A stretch of 64,000 nt of DNA from Pseudomonas sp. B21-056 (GTDB lineage: Bacteria > Pseudomonadota > Gammaproteobacteria > Pseudomonadales > Pseudomonadaceae): contig NZ_CP087203.1 in NCBI RefSeq assembly GCF_026016325.1, positions 3,410,001 through 3,474,000 of the forward strand, in the 5' to 3' direction. Of this stretch, positions 18,766 through 27,540 are shown piece after piece. Under the pieces are notes generated by a model, which saw only the letters and a list, made by a program, of their open reading frames with translations, searched no databases and was not told the DNA's origin. The first letter of the stretch is position 1; each line of letters begins with the position of its first letter. The translations under genes and the position numbers were made by a program.

Positions 18766-19671
18766 ATGACCCGAACAGCAAGAGTCACCGACCCTTCCTA
18801 CGAGTTGATGGATGACCATAACGGACTGTCCATCATCTATCGCCAGCACGGCTTTCCTTGCCCGTTGGTGCGCTGGCATTTCCATAAGGAATACGAGCTG
18901 CACCTGATCGTCGCCAGTTCCGGCAAGGTGTTCATTGGCGATTACATCGGCAACTTCTACCCGCAGACCCTGTTTCTCACCGGCCCCAACCTGCCCCACA
19001 ACTGGATCAGCCAGGTGGCCGAGGACGAAGTGGTGCCCAAGCGCGACATGCTGGTGAATTTCACCGACGAGTTGTTCGAAAGCGGCCACCAGGTATTTGC
19101 CGAACTCAAGACCATCGCGCCACTGCTCGAACGCGCCCGCTACGGCATCGAGTTCCGCTGCAAGCGCACCATCCGCCAGGCGATGATCCTCATGCAGCGC
19201 ATCGCCGATTCCCAGGGCATGAGCCGCCTGGGCTATTTTTTCATTCTGATGGAGTTGCTGGCCGCCACAGATGACTATCAGGTGCTCTCCGGCGGCGCGT
19301 CTTCGCAGATGACCGACGAACACAGCATTGACCGTACCAACCGCGCCGTGGACTACATTTTTGCCCACTACGCCCGGGAGCTGCCCCTGGAAGAAGTCGC
19401 CGATCACCTGGGCATGAAACCCACCTATTTCAGCCGGGTGTTCAAGCAGGCCACGGGGCGCTGTTTCATCGAGTTCGTCAATCGACTGCGCATCAGCAAA
19501 TCCTGCGAACTGCTGGCCGACGGCGACAAACCGGTCACGGATGTCTGTTTCGAGTCGGGCTTCAACAACATCTCGAACTTCAACCGACGCTTCCAGCAAC
19601 TCAAGGGCATGACCCCTTCCCACTATCGGCGGCTGGCGGTGCAGCGGTTGACCGAGCAGAACCAGGGCTGA
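18766..19671 (+). CDS. mtlR: AraC-family activator of the mannitol operon
   Basis: 301 residues with an N-terminal cupin-like sensor domain (about 20-150; WHFHKEYELHLI) and a C-terminal AraC DNA-binding domain with two helix-turn-helix units (about 195-290; PLEEVADHLGMKPTYFSRVF and VCFESGFNNISNFNRRF). It lies directly upstream of, and in the same direction as, mtlEFGKDYZ, the arrangement described for MtlR of P. fluorescens, where it activates the operon in the presence of mannitol, sorbitol or arabitol. A direct-repeat operator candidate is found upstream of mtlE at 19864-19892. Confidence 0.92.
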   Translation: MTRTARVTDPSYELMDDHNGLSIIYRQHGFPCPLVRWHFHKEYELHLIVASSGKVFIGDYIGNFYPQTLFLTGPNLPHNWISQVAEDEVVPKRDMLVNFTDELFESGHQVFAELKTIAPLLERARYGIEFRCKRTIRQAMILMQRIADSQGMSRLGYFFILMELLAATDDYQVLSGGASSQMTDEHSIDRTNRAVDYIFAHYARELPLEEVADHLGMKPTYFSRVFKQATGRCFIEFVNRLRISKSCELLADGDKPVTDVCFESGFNNISNFNRRFQQLKGMTPSHYRRLAVQRLTEQNQG

Positions 19672-19705
19672 GGCTTTTCGGCACCACTTGCTCCCGCTGG
19701 GTTGG

Positions 19706-19808
19706 GTAGGAGCTGGCGAAGCCTGCGATCTTTTGATCTTGATCTTTCGCGCACGACTCAATGGTCTGGGACAAGATCGCAGCCTCGTTGCACTCGACAG
19801 CTCCTACA
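19706..19808. repeat. Second-family interspersed repeat (GTAGGAGCT type)
   Basis: The element starts GTAGGAGCTGGCGAAGCCTG then CGATCTTTTGATCTTGATC and ends with the inverted half GATCGCAGCCTCGTTGCACT then CGACAGCTCCTAC. It is the same family as the copy at 6435 and lies between mtlR and the mtlE promoter. Confidence 0.8.
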
Positions 19809-19863
19809 GGCGCGACCCAGCGGGCGGCGATGTTTTGCTAAATCCATTCATCAACGAATCATC

Positions 19864-19931
19864 CCAGTGCAAAAAAGTATCAGCACCAGTGCGACGGATG
19901 ATTTGTCACGCCGTCCATTGAAGGCTGTAAT
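19864..19931 (+). promoter_or_regulatory. mtlE promoter with AraC-type direct-repeat operator
   Basis: CCAGTGC occurs at 19864-19870 and again at 19886-19892, 22 bp apart (two helix turns), which is how AraC-family activators bind. Eleven bases downstream is TTGTCA (19903-19908), a 17-bp spacer and TGTAAT (19926-19931), a good sigma70 promoter. Transcription would start near 19938, giving a leader of about 78 nt to mtlE (20016, GGAG ribosome site). Confidence 0.6.
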
Positions 19932-20015
19932 CAGCGCACATTCTTCCCTTCATCCGGAAGACAAAAAACAATAACTGTCCTTCCGCCGCCTTCCGGCACG
20001 GAAAAGGAGTGCGCG

Positions 20016-21326
20016 ATGAAACCTTCGGTAAAAGCTCTGCTTGTCTCCACCTGCATGACCCTCAGCAGCGTCAGTTTCGGCGCACAGACCCTCACCATTG
20101 CTACCGTCAACAACAGCGACATGATTCGCATGCAGAAGCTCTCGAAAACCTTCGAGGCGCAGCACCCGGACATCACGCTGAACTGGGTGGTGCTCGAAGA
20201 AAACGTCCTGCGCCAACGACTGACCACCGACATTGCCACCCAGGGCGGACAGTTCGATGTGCTGACCATCGGCATGTACGAAGCTGCACTCTGGGGTGCC
20301 AAGGGCTGGCTGGAGCCGATGAAAGACTTGCCCGCTTCCTACGACCTGGATGACGTCTTCCCTTCCGTGCGTGACGGTCTGTCCGTCAAGGGTTCGCTGT
20401 ATGCCCTGCCGTTCTACGCCGAAAGTTCGATCACCTATTACCGCACCGACCTGTTCAAGGACGCCGGGCTGACCATGCCCGAACACCCGACCTGGACCCA
20501 GATCGGTGAGTTTGCGGAAAAACTCACCGACAAGACCAAGGAGCAATATGGCCTGTGCCTGCGGGGCAAGGCCGGTTGGGGCGAGAACATGGCGCTGATC
20601 ACCACCCTGGCCAACGGCTACGGGGCGCGCTGGTTCGATGAGAAGTGGCAGCCGCAATTCAATGGTCCCGAGTGGAAAGACGCGCTGACCTTCTACGTCG
20701 ACAACATGAAGAAATCCGGCCCGCCAGGTGCGTCGAGCAACGGTTTCAACGAGAACCTGGCCCTGTTCAACAGCGGCAAATGCGCGATCTGGGTCGATGC
20801 CAGCGTCGCCGGCTCGTTCGTGACCGACAAGACCCAGAGCAAGGTGTCCGACCATGTCGGTTTCACCTTCGCCCCCCACGAAAAAACCGATAAGGGCACC
20901 TCCTGGCTGTACTCCTGGTCACTGGCGATCCCGACCAGTTCCAAGGCCAAGGATGCCGCCAAGGTCTTTACCAGTTGGGCGACGTCCAAGGAATACAGCC
21001 AACTGGTCGCCAAGACCGATGGCATCGCCAACGTACCGCCAGGCACCCGCGCCTCGACCTACAGCGACGACTACATGAAGGCCGCGCCGTTCGCCAAGGT
21101 CACGCTGGAGTCGCTGAAAGTCGCTGACCCGAAAGCGCCAACCCTCAAGCCCGTGCCTTACATCGGCATCCAGTTGGTGACCATTCCTGAATTCCAGGCC
21201 ATCGGCACCCAGGTCGGCAAGTTCTTCTCGGGCGCGCTGACCGGCCAGCAGAGCGTGGACCAGGCGTTGACCGCCGCGCAGTCCACCACCGAGCGCGAGA
21301 TGAAGCGTGCCGGGTATCCCAAGTAA
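20016..21326 (+). CDS. mtlE: Polyol ABC transporter, substrate-binding protein
   Basis: 436-residue periplasmic binding protein of the carbohydrate (family 1) type. A Sec signal peptide ends near SFGAQT (cleavage about residue 22/23). The mature part shows the usual two-lobe pattern, with FDVLTIGMYEA, YALPFYAESSITYYRTDLF and the ligand-side WVDASVAGSF segment. It captures mannitol/sorbitol/arabitol for MtlFGK. It is first in the operon, with GGAG 8 nt before the ATG, and is separated from mtlF by a REP pair, an arrangement that can keep the binding-protein message abundant. Confidence 0.93.
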   Translation: MKPSVKALLVSTCMTLSSVSFGAQTLTIATVNNSDMIRMQKLSKTFEAQHPDITLNWVVLEENVLRQRLTTDIATQGGQFDVLTIGMYEAALWGAKGWLEPMKDLPASYDLDDVFPSVRDGLSVKGSLYALPFYAESSITYYRTDLFKDAGLTMPEHPTWTQIGEFAEKLTDKTKEQYGLCLRGKAGWGENMALITTLANGYGARWFDEKWQPQFNGPEWKDALTFYVDNMKKSGPPGASSNGFNENLALFNSGKCAIWVDASVAGSFVTDKTQSKVSDHVGFTFAPHEKTDKGTSWLYSWSLAIPTSSKAKDAAKVFTSWATSKEYSQLVAKTDGIANVPPGTRASTYSDDYMKAAPFAKVTLESLKVADPKAPTLKPVPYIGIQLVTIPEFQAIGTQVGKFFSGALTGQQSVDQALTAAQSTTEREMKRAGYPK

Positions 21327-21358
21327 CCGCGCCGCTTCCATTTCTGTAGGAGATCCCG

Positions 21359-21447
21359 TGTGGGAGCGAGCCTGCTCGCGATGGCGGTGTGACAGCCACC
21401 TCGATGTCGACGGTCAGGACGCTATCGCGAGCAGGCTCGCTCCCACA
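21359..21447. repeat. REP pair inside the mtl operon (mtlE-mtlF)
   Basis: Complete inverted REP copies (TGTGGGAGCGAGCCTGCTCG ... CGAGCAGGCTCGCTCCCACA) lie in the 177-nt gap between the binding protein and the first permease gene. A remnant GCTCCCACATTTGGG follows. Confidence 0.9.
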
Positions 21448-21503
21448 AGGAATTGCTCCCACATTTGGGTTCTTCATAGGCCTGCATAAAACGGTTCAAT
21501 GCC

Positions 21504-22436
21504 ATGAATACTTCAACGACAACCGCCAAAGCGCCGCTCGAAATGGCCGCACCGACGCGCAAGATCCGCCTGGCGAACCCCGGCTGGTTCCTGGTCAGCC
21601 CATCGGTAGCCTTGTTGCTGCTGTGGATGATCGTGCCCCTGGGCATGACCGTCTACTTCTCGATGATCCGCTACAACCTGCTCTACCCCGGTGAGAACGA
21701 ATTCGTCGGGCTGGAGAACTTCACCTACTTCCTCACCGATTCGGGCTTCATGCCCGGCGCCACCAATACTTTGTTGCTGGTGGGCAGCGTGCTGTTGATC
21801 AGTATCGTGTTCGGGGTTCTCATCAGTGCGTTGCTCGAGGCCAGCGAGTTCTTTGGTCGCGGCATCGTCCGGGTCATGCTGATCTCGCCGTTCTTCATCA
21901 TGCCCACCGTGGGCGCACTGATCTGGAAGAACCTGATTTTCCACCCGGTCTCGGGGATCCTCGCTTCGGTGTGGAAACTGTTCGGCGCGCAGCCGGTGGA
22001 CTGGCTGGCCCACTACCCGCTGCTGTCGATCATCATCATTGTCAGTTGGCAGTGGCTGCCCTTCGCCATCCTGATCCTGATGACCGCCATGCAGTCCCTC
22101 GACCAGGAACAGAAAGAAGCCGCCCGCCTGGACGGCGCCGGCCCGGTCGCGATTTTCTGGCATTTGACCCTGCCCCACCTGGCACGGCCGATCGCGGTCG
22201 TGGTGATGATCGAGACCATTTTCCTGCTGTCGGTGTTCGCCGAAATCTTCACCACCACCAACGGCGGCCCCGGCTACGCCTCGACCAACCTCGCCTACCT
22301 GATCTACAACCAGGCGCTGGTGCAGTTCGACGTCGGCATGGCTTCGGCCGGCGGCCTGATTGCCGTGGTGATTGCCAACGTCGCCGCCATCATCCTGGTG
22401 CGGATGATCGGCAAAAACCTGACCGACAAGAACTGA
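21504..22436 (+). CDS. mtlF: Polyol ABC transporter permease 1
   Basis: 310-residue MalF-like inner-membrane permease with about six transmembrane helices and the EAA loop that docks the ATPase (EAARLDGAGPVAIFWHLTLP, about residue 205-225). The N-terminal 35 residues are hydrophilic and cytoplasmic. It pairs with MtlG, 10 nt downstream, to form the channel of the mannitol/sorbitol importer. Confidence 0.93.
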   Translation: MNTSTTTAKAPLEMAAPTRKIRLANPGWFLVSPSVALLLLWMIVPLGMTVYFSMIRYNLLYPGENEFVGLENFTYFLTDSGFMPGATNTLLLVGSVLLISIVFGVLISALLEASEFFGRGIVRVMLISPFFIMPTVGALIWKNLIFHPVSGILASVWKLFGAQPVDWLAHYPLLSIIIIVSWQWLPFAILILMTAMQSLDQEQKEAARLDGAGPVAIFWHLTLPHLARPIAVVVMIETIFLLSVFAEIFTTTNGGPGYASTNLAYLIYNQALVQFDVGMASAGGLIAVVIANVAAIILVRMIGKNLTDKN

Positions 22437-22446
22437 GGCCGCCGCC

Positions 22447-23277
22447 ATGACACTTCAACAATCCCGTCGGCTGCAAAGCCTGCTGCTGGGCACGCTGGCC
22501 TGGGCCATCGCGATCCTGATCTTCTTTCCGATCTTCTGGATGGTGCTGACCAGCTTCAAGACCGAAATCGACGCATTCGCCACGCCGCCGCAGTTCATTT
22601 TCGCGCCGACGCTGGAGAACTACCTGCACATCAACGAACGCAGCAATTACTTCAGTTTCGCCTGGAACTCGGTGGTGATTTCCTTCAGCGCCACGGCCTT
22701 GTGCCTGCTGATCGCGGTACCGGCGGCCTACTCCATGGCGTTCTATGAAACCCAGCGCACCAAGGGCACCTTGCTGTGGATGCTCTCCACCAAGATGCTG
22801 CCACCGGTGGGCGTGCTGATGCCGATCTACCTGCTGGCCAAGAGCTTCGGCCTGCTGGACACACGCATTGCGCTGATCATCATCTACACGCTGATCAACC
22901 TGCCCATCGTGGTCTGGATGATTTACACCTACTTCAAGGACATTCCCCGGGACATCCTCGAAGCCGCGCGCCTGGACGGTGCGACCCTGTGGCAGGAAAT
23001 GGTTCGCGTACTGCTGCCGATTGCCAAGGGTGGCCTGGCCTCCACCGTGCTGCTGTCGCTGATCCTGTGCTGGAACGAGGCGTTCTGGTCGCTGAACCTC
23101 ACTTCGTCCAAAGCCGCGCCGCTGACGGCCCTGATCGCCTCCTACTCCAGCCCCGAAGGATTGTTCTGGGCCAAATTGTCCGCCGTCTCGACCCTGGCCT
23201 GCGCGCCGATCCTGATCTTCGGCTGGATCAGCCAGAAGCAACTGGTGCGCGGTTTGTCCTTTGGCGCCGTGAAGTAA
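22447..23277 (+). CDS. mtlG: Polyol ABC transporter permease 2
   Basis: 276-residue MalG-like permease with about six helices. The EAA motif is EAARLDGATLWQEMVRVLLP (about residue 175-195). It ends in the typical short polar tail (QKQLVRGLSFGAVK). It follows mtlF closely and precedes the ATPase gene, as in other carbohydrate importers. Confidence 0.93.
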   Translation: MTLQQSRRLQSLLLGTLAWAIAILIFFPIFWMVLTSFKTEIDAFATPPQFIFAPTLENYLHINERSNYFSFAWNSVVISFSATALCLLIAVPAAYSMAFYETQRTKGTLLWMLSTKMLPPVGVLMPIYLLAKSFGLLDTRIALIIIYTLINLPIVVWMIYTYFKDIPRDILEAARLDGATLWQEMVRVLLPIAKGGLASTVLLSLILCWNEAFWSLNLTSSKAAPLTALIASYSSPEGLFWAKLSAVSTLACAPILIFGWISQKQLVRGLSFGAVK

Positions 23278-23316
23278 CGCGCCCTACACCCTAATCAGAC
23301 GTGGAGGCCCATCACC

Positions 23317-24420
23317 ATGGCCAACCTGAAAATCAAGAATCTGCAAAAAGGCTTCGAAGGCTTTTCCATCATCAAGGGCATCGACCTCGAGGTGAACGAC
23401 CGTGAGTTCGTGGTCTTTGTCGGGCCGTCGGGCTGCGGCAAATCCACCCTGCTGCGGCTGATCGCCGGCCTGGAAGAAGTCAGCGACGGCACCATCGAGC
23501 TGGATGGGCGCGACATCACCGAAGTCAGCCCGGCCAAGCGCGACCTGGCGATGGTGTTCCAGACCTACGCCCTGTACCCGCATATGAGCGTGCGCAAGAA
23601 CATGTCCTTCGCCCTGGACCTGGCCGGCGTGCCCAAAGCCGACGTCGAGAAGAAGGTCAACGAAGCCGCACGCATCCTTGAATTGGGGCCGATGCTCGAA
23701 CGCAAGCCCAAACAGTTGTCCGGCGGCCAGCGCCAGCGGGTGGCAATCGGCCGGGCCATTGTGCGCAACCCGAAAATCTTCCTGTTCGACGAACCGCTGT
23801 CCAACCTCGACGCTGCCTTGCGGGTGCAGATGCGCCTGGAGTTGGCGCGGCTGCACAAGGAATTGCAGGCGACGATGATCTACGTGACCCACGACCAGGT
23901 CGAAGCCATGACCCTGGCCGACAAGGTGGTGGTGCTCAACGGCGGGCGCATCGAGCAGGTCGGCTCGCCGCTGGAGTTGTATCACCAGCCGGCCAATCTG
24001 TTTGTCGCCGGGTTCCTCGGGACGCCGAAAATGGGCTTTCTCAAGGGCAAGGTCAGCGCACTCAACAGCCAGGGCTGCGAAGTCCAGCTGGACGCGGGCA
24101 CGCGTATCCAGTTGCCGGTAAACGGCGCCAGCCTCAGCGTCGGCAGCGCGGTCACCCTGGGCATCCGTCCGGAGCACCTGAACCTGGCACAACCCGGCGA
24201 GTGCACGCTGCAAGTGACCGCCGATGTCAGCGAGCGACTGGGCAGCGATACCTTCTGTCACGTCAACACCTCGTCTGGTGAAGCCTTGACCATGCGGGTA
24301 CGCGGCGATCTGGCGAGCCGTTTCGGCGAGCAACTGAACCTGCACCTGGACGCCCAACACTGCCATTTATTCGATGCCGATGGCGTAGCGGTTACCCGCG
24401 CGCTGCGCGCCGCTGCCTGA
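23317..24420 (+). CDS. mtlK: Polyol ABC transporter ATP-binding protein
   Basis: 367-residue MalK/UgpC-type ATPase. Walker A is GPSGCGKST (about 36-44), followed by the Q-loop, the signature [14 protein letters not shown] (about 134-147), Walker [14 protein letters not shown] and the switch His in VTHDQVEA. The C-terminal regulatory OB-fold (about 240-365; GIRPEHL) can respond to regulators. GTGGAGG precedes the ATG. It energises MtlFG. Confidence 0.95.
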   Translation: MANLKIKNLQKGFEGFSIIKGIDLEVNDREFVVFVGPSGCGKSTLLRLIAGLEEVSDGTIELDGRDITEVSPAKRDLAMVFQTYALYPHMSVRKNMSFALDLAGVPKADVEKKVNEAARILELGPMLERKPKQLSGGQRQRVAIGRAIVRNPKIFLFDEPLSNLDAALRVQMRLELARLHKELQATMIYVTHDQVEAMTLADKVVVLNGGRIEQVGSPLELYHQPANLFVAGFLGTPKMGFLKGKVSALNSQGCEVQLDAGTRIQLPVNGASLSVGSAVTLGIRPEHLNLAQPGECTLQVTADVSERLGSDTFCHVNTSSGEALTMRVRGDLASRFGEQLNLHLDAQHCHLFDADGVAVTRALRAAA

Positions 24421-24435
24421 TTGCCGAGACCCGTG

Positions 24436-25911
24436 ATGAAACTCAACCGTCAAAACCTGCACAACCTCAAGCCGGAAGTCGCCTTACCCGCCTATCCCCT
24501 GAGCGATATCCGCCAGGGCATCGCCCACATCGGCGTCGGTGGCTTCCATCGGGCTCACCAGGCGTACTACACCGATGCGCTGATGAACACCGGCGCCGAC
24601 CTGGACTGGGCCATTTGCGGCGTCGGATTGCGGGCCGAAGACCGCCGCGCCCGGGATGACCTGGCCGGCCAGGATTATCTGTTCACCCTGTACGAACTGG
24701 GCGACAACGACGACACCGAAGTCCGCGTGATTGGCGCCATCAACGACATGTTGCTGGCCGAAGATGGCGCGCAGGTACTGATCGACAAACTGGCCGATCC
24801 GCAGATCCGCATCGTTTCGCTGACGATTACCGAGGGCGGCTACTGCATCGACGACAGCAACGGCGAGTTCATGGCTCACCTGCCGCAGATCCAGCACGAC
24901 CTGGCCCACCCGGACGCCCCGACCACCGTGTTCGGCTTCCTCTGCTGCGCCCTGGCCAAACGCCGCGCCGCCGGGACACCGGCGTTCACCCTGATGTCCT
25001 GCGATAACCTGCCCCACAACGGCGCAGTGACCCGCAAGGCGCTGCTGGCCTTCGCCACGTTGCATGACACTGAACTGGCACAGTGGATCGACCACAACGT
25101 GAGCTTTCCCAACGCCATGGTCGACCGCATCACCCCCATGACCAGCGTCGCCCATCGCCTGCAACTGCACGACGAGCACGGGATCGACGACGCCTGGCCG
25201 GTGGTCTGCGAGCCGTTCGTGCAATGGGTGCTGGAAGACAAATTCGTCAACGGGCGTCCGGCCTGGGAAAAGGTCGGCGTGCAGTTCACCGATGACGTTT
25301 CGCCCTACGAAGAAATGAAGATCAAGCTGCTCAACGGCAGCCACCTGGCCCTGACCTACCTGGGGTTTCTCAAGGGTTATCGCTTCGTCCATGAAACCAT
25401 GAACGATCCGCTGTTCGTGCGCTACATGCGCGCCTACATGGACCTGGACGTGACGCCGCAACTGGCGCCCGTGCCGGGCATCGATCTGGGCGACTACAAG
25501 AACACCCTCGTGGAGCGTTTTTCCAATCAGGCCATCGCCGACCAGTTGGAACGGGTATGCTCGGACGGCTCGTCGAAATTTCCGAAATTTACCGTGCCGA
25601 CCATCAACCGCCTGATCGCCGACGGTGGCGATACCCGGCGCGCAGCGCTGGTGGTCGCGGCCTGGGCCGTGTACCTCAAGGGTGTGGACGAGAACGGCGT
25701 GAGCTATGCGATTCCAGACCCACGCGCCGCATTCTGCCAGGCCCTGGTGGCCGACGATGCGCTGGTGACCCAGCGGATGCTGGAGGTCGAGGAGATTTTC
25801 GGCACGGCGATCCCCCGCTCGGCGGAGTTCGTGGCGGCATTCGAGTGGTGCTGCAACAGCTTGCGCGAGCATGGGGTGACCCGGACACTTGAACGGGTGT
25901 TGGAGGATTAG
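24436..25911 (+). CDS. mtlD: Mannitol 2-dehydrogenase
   Basis: 491-residue polyol-specific long-chain dehydrogenase that oxidises mannitol to fructose (and arabitol to xylulose) with NAD. The Rossmann loop GVGGFHRAH is at residues 33-41. The catalytic residues known from the P. fluorescens enzyme align at the same numbers: Asn191 (SCDN), Lys295 (YEEMK), Asn300 and His303 (LNGSH). The ATG at 24436 gives the family length; a TTG at 24421 is in frame but is not needed. The gene follows mtlK with a 15-nt gap. Confidence 0.96.
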   Translation: MKLNRQNLHNLKPEVALPAYPLSDIRQGIAHIGVGGFHRAHQAYYTDALMNTGADLDWAICGVGLRAEDRRARDDLAGQDYLFTLYELGDNDDTEVRVIGAINDMLLAEDGAQVLIDKLADPQIRIVSLTITEGGYCIDDSNGEFMAHLPQIQHDLAHPDAPTTVFGFLCCALAKRRAAGTPAFTLMSCDNLPHNGAVTRKALLAFATLHDTELAQWIDHNVSFPNAMVDRITPMTSVAHRLQLHDEHGIDDAWPVVCEPFVQWVLEDKFVNGRPAWEKVGVQFTDDVSPYEEMKIKLLNGSHLALTYLGFLKGYRFVHETMNDPLFVRYMRAYMDLDVTPQLAPVPGIDLGDYKNTLVERFSNQAIADQLERVCSDGSSKFPKFTVPTINRLIADGGDTRRAALVVAAWAVYLKGVDENGVSYAIPDPRAAFCQALVADDALVTQRMLEVEEIFGTAIPRSAEFVAAFEWCCNSLREHGVTRTLERVLED

Positions 25912-25914
25912 GTT

Positions 25915-26022
25915 GATCGTTCCCACGCTCTGCGTGGGAACGCAGCCAGGGACGCTCCGCGTCCCAAAAACCGAACGCGGAGCGTCCGTTGAGGCATCCC
26001 CACGCAGAGCGTGGGAACGATC
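25915..26022. repeat. Long perfect palindrome between mtlD and mtlY
   Basis: The 24-bp arms at 25915-25938 and 25999-26022 are perfect inverted repeats (starting GATCGTTCCCACGC), and each arm is itself a hairpin. The centre holds a second inverted set (GGACGCTCCGCGTCC and GAACGCGGAGCGTCC). It fills the whole gap before the mtlY ribosome site and belongs to a repeat type different from the REPs elsewhere in the window. Confidence 0.8.
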
Positions 26023-26040
26023 TGTCATACGAGGATTTCC

Positions 26041-27528
26041 ATGGCAAACCAACAATTGTTCCTAGGCATCGACTGCGGCACCCAAGGCACCAAGGCCCTG
26101 ATCCTGGATGCGATCAGCGGCCAGGTGCTAGGTCAGGGCGCCGCGGCCCACAGCATGATCAGCGGCGCCAACGGCCGGCGCGAGCAAGACACCGGGCAAT
26201 GGATCGAAGCTTTCATCCAGGCCACCCACCAGGCCTTGGCAGACGCTGGCGTCGACGGCCAGGCGATCCTCGGCGTTGGCGTCTCCGGCCAGCAACATGG
26301 CCTGGTGTTGCTCGATGATCAGGACCAGGTGCTGCGCCCAGCCAAACTCTGGTGCGACACCGAAAGCGCACCGCAAAACGATCAGCTCCTGATGCACCTG
26401 GGTGGCGAAAGCGGCGCCCTGGAACGCCTCGGTGTGGTCATCGCCCCGGGCTACACGGTTTCCAAACTGTTGTGGACCAAGGAACACCATCCGCAGATCT
26501 TTGCCCGCATCGCCCACATCCTGTTGCCCCACGATTTCCTGAACCACTGGCTCACCGGCCGCCATTGCAGCGAATACGGCGATGCCTCGGGCACCGGCTA
26601 CTTCAACGTGCGCACCCGTCAATGGGACCTTCAGTTGCTGCAACACATCGACCCCAGCGGTCGATTGCAAGCGGCGTTGCCGGAACTGATTGAGGCCCAT
26701 CAGCCGGTGGGACGCATCCTGCCGGCCATTGCCGCACGCCTGGGCATCAACCCCGAGGCCGTCGTGGCAAGCGGCGGCGGCGACAACATGATGGGCGCCA
26801 TCGGCACCGGTAATATCCAGCCCGGCGTGATCACCATGAGCCTCGGTTCCTCCGGTACGGTCTATGCCTATGCCAGTGAGCCCGCGGTCAGCCCGCAAGC
26901 CTCGGTAGCGGCCTTCTGCTCATCCAGCGGCGGCTGGTTGCCGCTGATCTGCACCATGAACCTGACCAACGCCACCGGCGCAATACGCGAATTGCTCGAA
27001 CTGGACATCGAGGCCTTCAACGCCCTGGTAATCCAGGCCCCGATCGGCGCCGAAGGGGTCAGCATGCTGCCGTTTCTCAACGGTGAGCGCGTCCCCGCCC
27101 TGCCCCATGCCACCGCCAGCCTGCTAGGCCTGACGACCACTAACCTGAACCGGGCCAACCTGTGCCGGGCCGTCGTCGAAGGCACCACCTTCGGCTTGCG
27201 CTATGGCTTGGACCTGCTGCGGGCCACAGGGCTCGACGCCCGGAGTATCCGCCTGATCGGTGGCGGCTCGAAGAGCCCGGTCTGGCGGCAGATCGTCGCC
27301 GATATCATGGACACCCCGGTCATCTGCACCGAACAGAGCGAAGCGGCTGCCCTGGGCGCGGCGATCCAAGCGGCCTGGTGTCATTCCGGAGCGCAGCAAG
27401 GCCTGGCCGAACTCTGCGAGCGCTGCGTCAAGCTCGACCCGGCCAGCGAAACCCGGCCGGTCGCCGAACATGTCGCGGCCGCCCAACAGGCCTATGAACG
27501 TTATCGACAACACGTCGCAACCCTTTGA
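26041..27528 (+). CDS. mtlY: Xylulokinase
   Basis: 495-residue FGGY-family carbohydrate kinase. The ATP-site phosphate loop is at the start (GIDCGTQGTKALI, about residue 9-21). The FGGY signatures are VSGQQHGLVLLD (about 80-91) and IRLIGGGSKSPVWRQIVADI (about 403-422). It converts xylulose, formed by MtlD from arabitol, to xylulose 5-phosphate. GAGGA precedes the ATG at 26041; an in-frame ATG at 26011 lies inside the palindromic repeat and is unlikely. Confidence 0.92.
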   Translation: MANQQLFLGIDCGTQGTKALILDAISGQVLGQGAAAHSMISGANGRREQDTGQWIEAFIQATHQALADAGVDGQAILGVGVSGQQHGLVLLDDQDQVLRPAKLWCDTESAPQNDQLLMHLGGESGALERLGVVIAPGYTVSKLLWTKEHHPQIFARIAHILLPHDFLNHWLTGRHCSEYGDASGTGYFNVRTRQWDLQLLQHIDPSGRLQAALPELIEAHQPVGRILPAIAARLGINPEAVVASGGGDNMMGAIGTGNIQPGVITMSLGSSGTVYAYASEPAVSPQASVAAFCSSSGGWLPLICTMNLTNATGAIRELLELDIEAFNALVIQAPIGAEGVSMLPFLNGERVPALPHATASLLGLTTTNLNRANLCRAVVEGTTFGLRYGLDLLRATGLDARSIRLIGGGSKSPVWRQIVADIMDTPVICTEQSEAAALGAAIQAAWCHSGAQQGLAELCERCVKLDPASETRPVAEHVAAAQQAYERYRQHVATL

Positions 27529-27540
27529 GAGCGGGCAACT

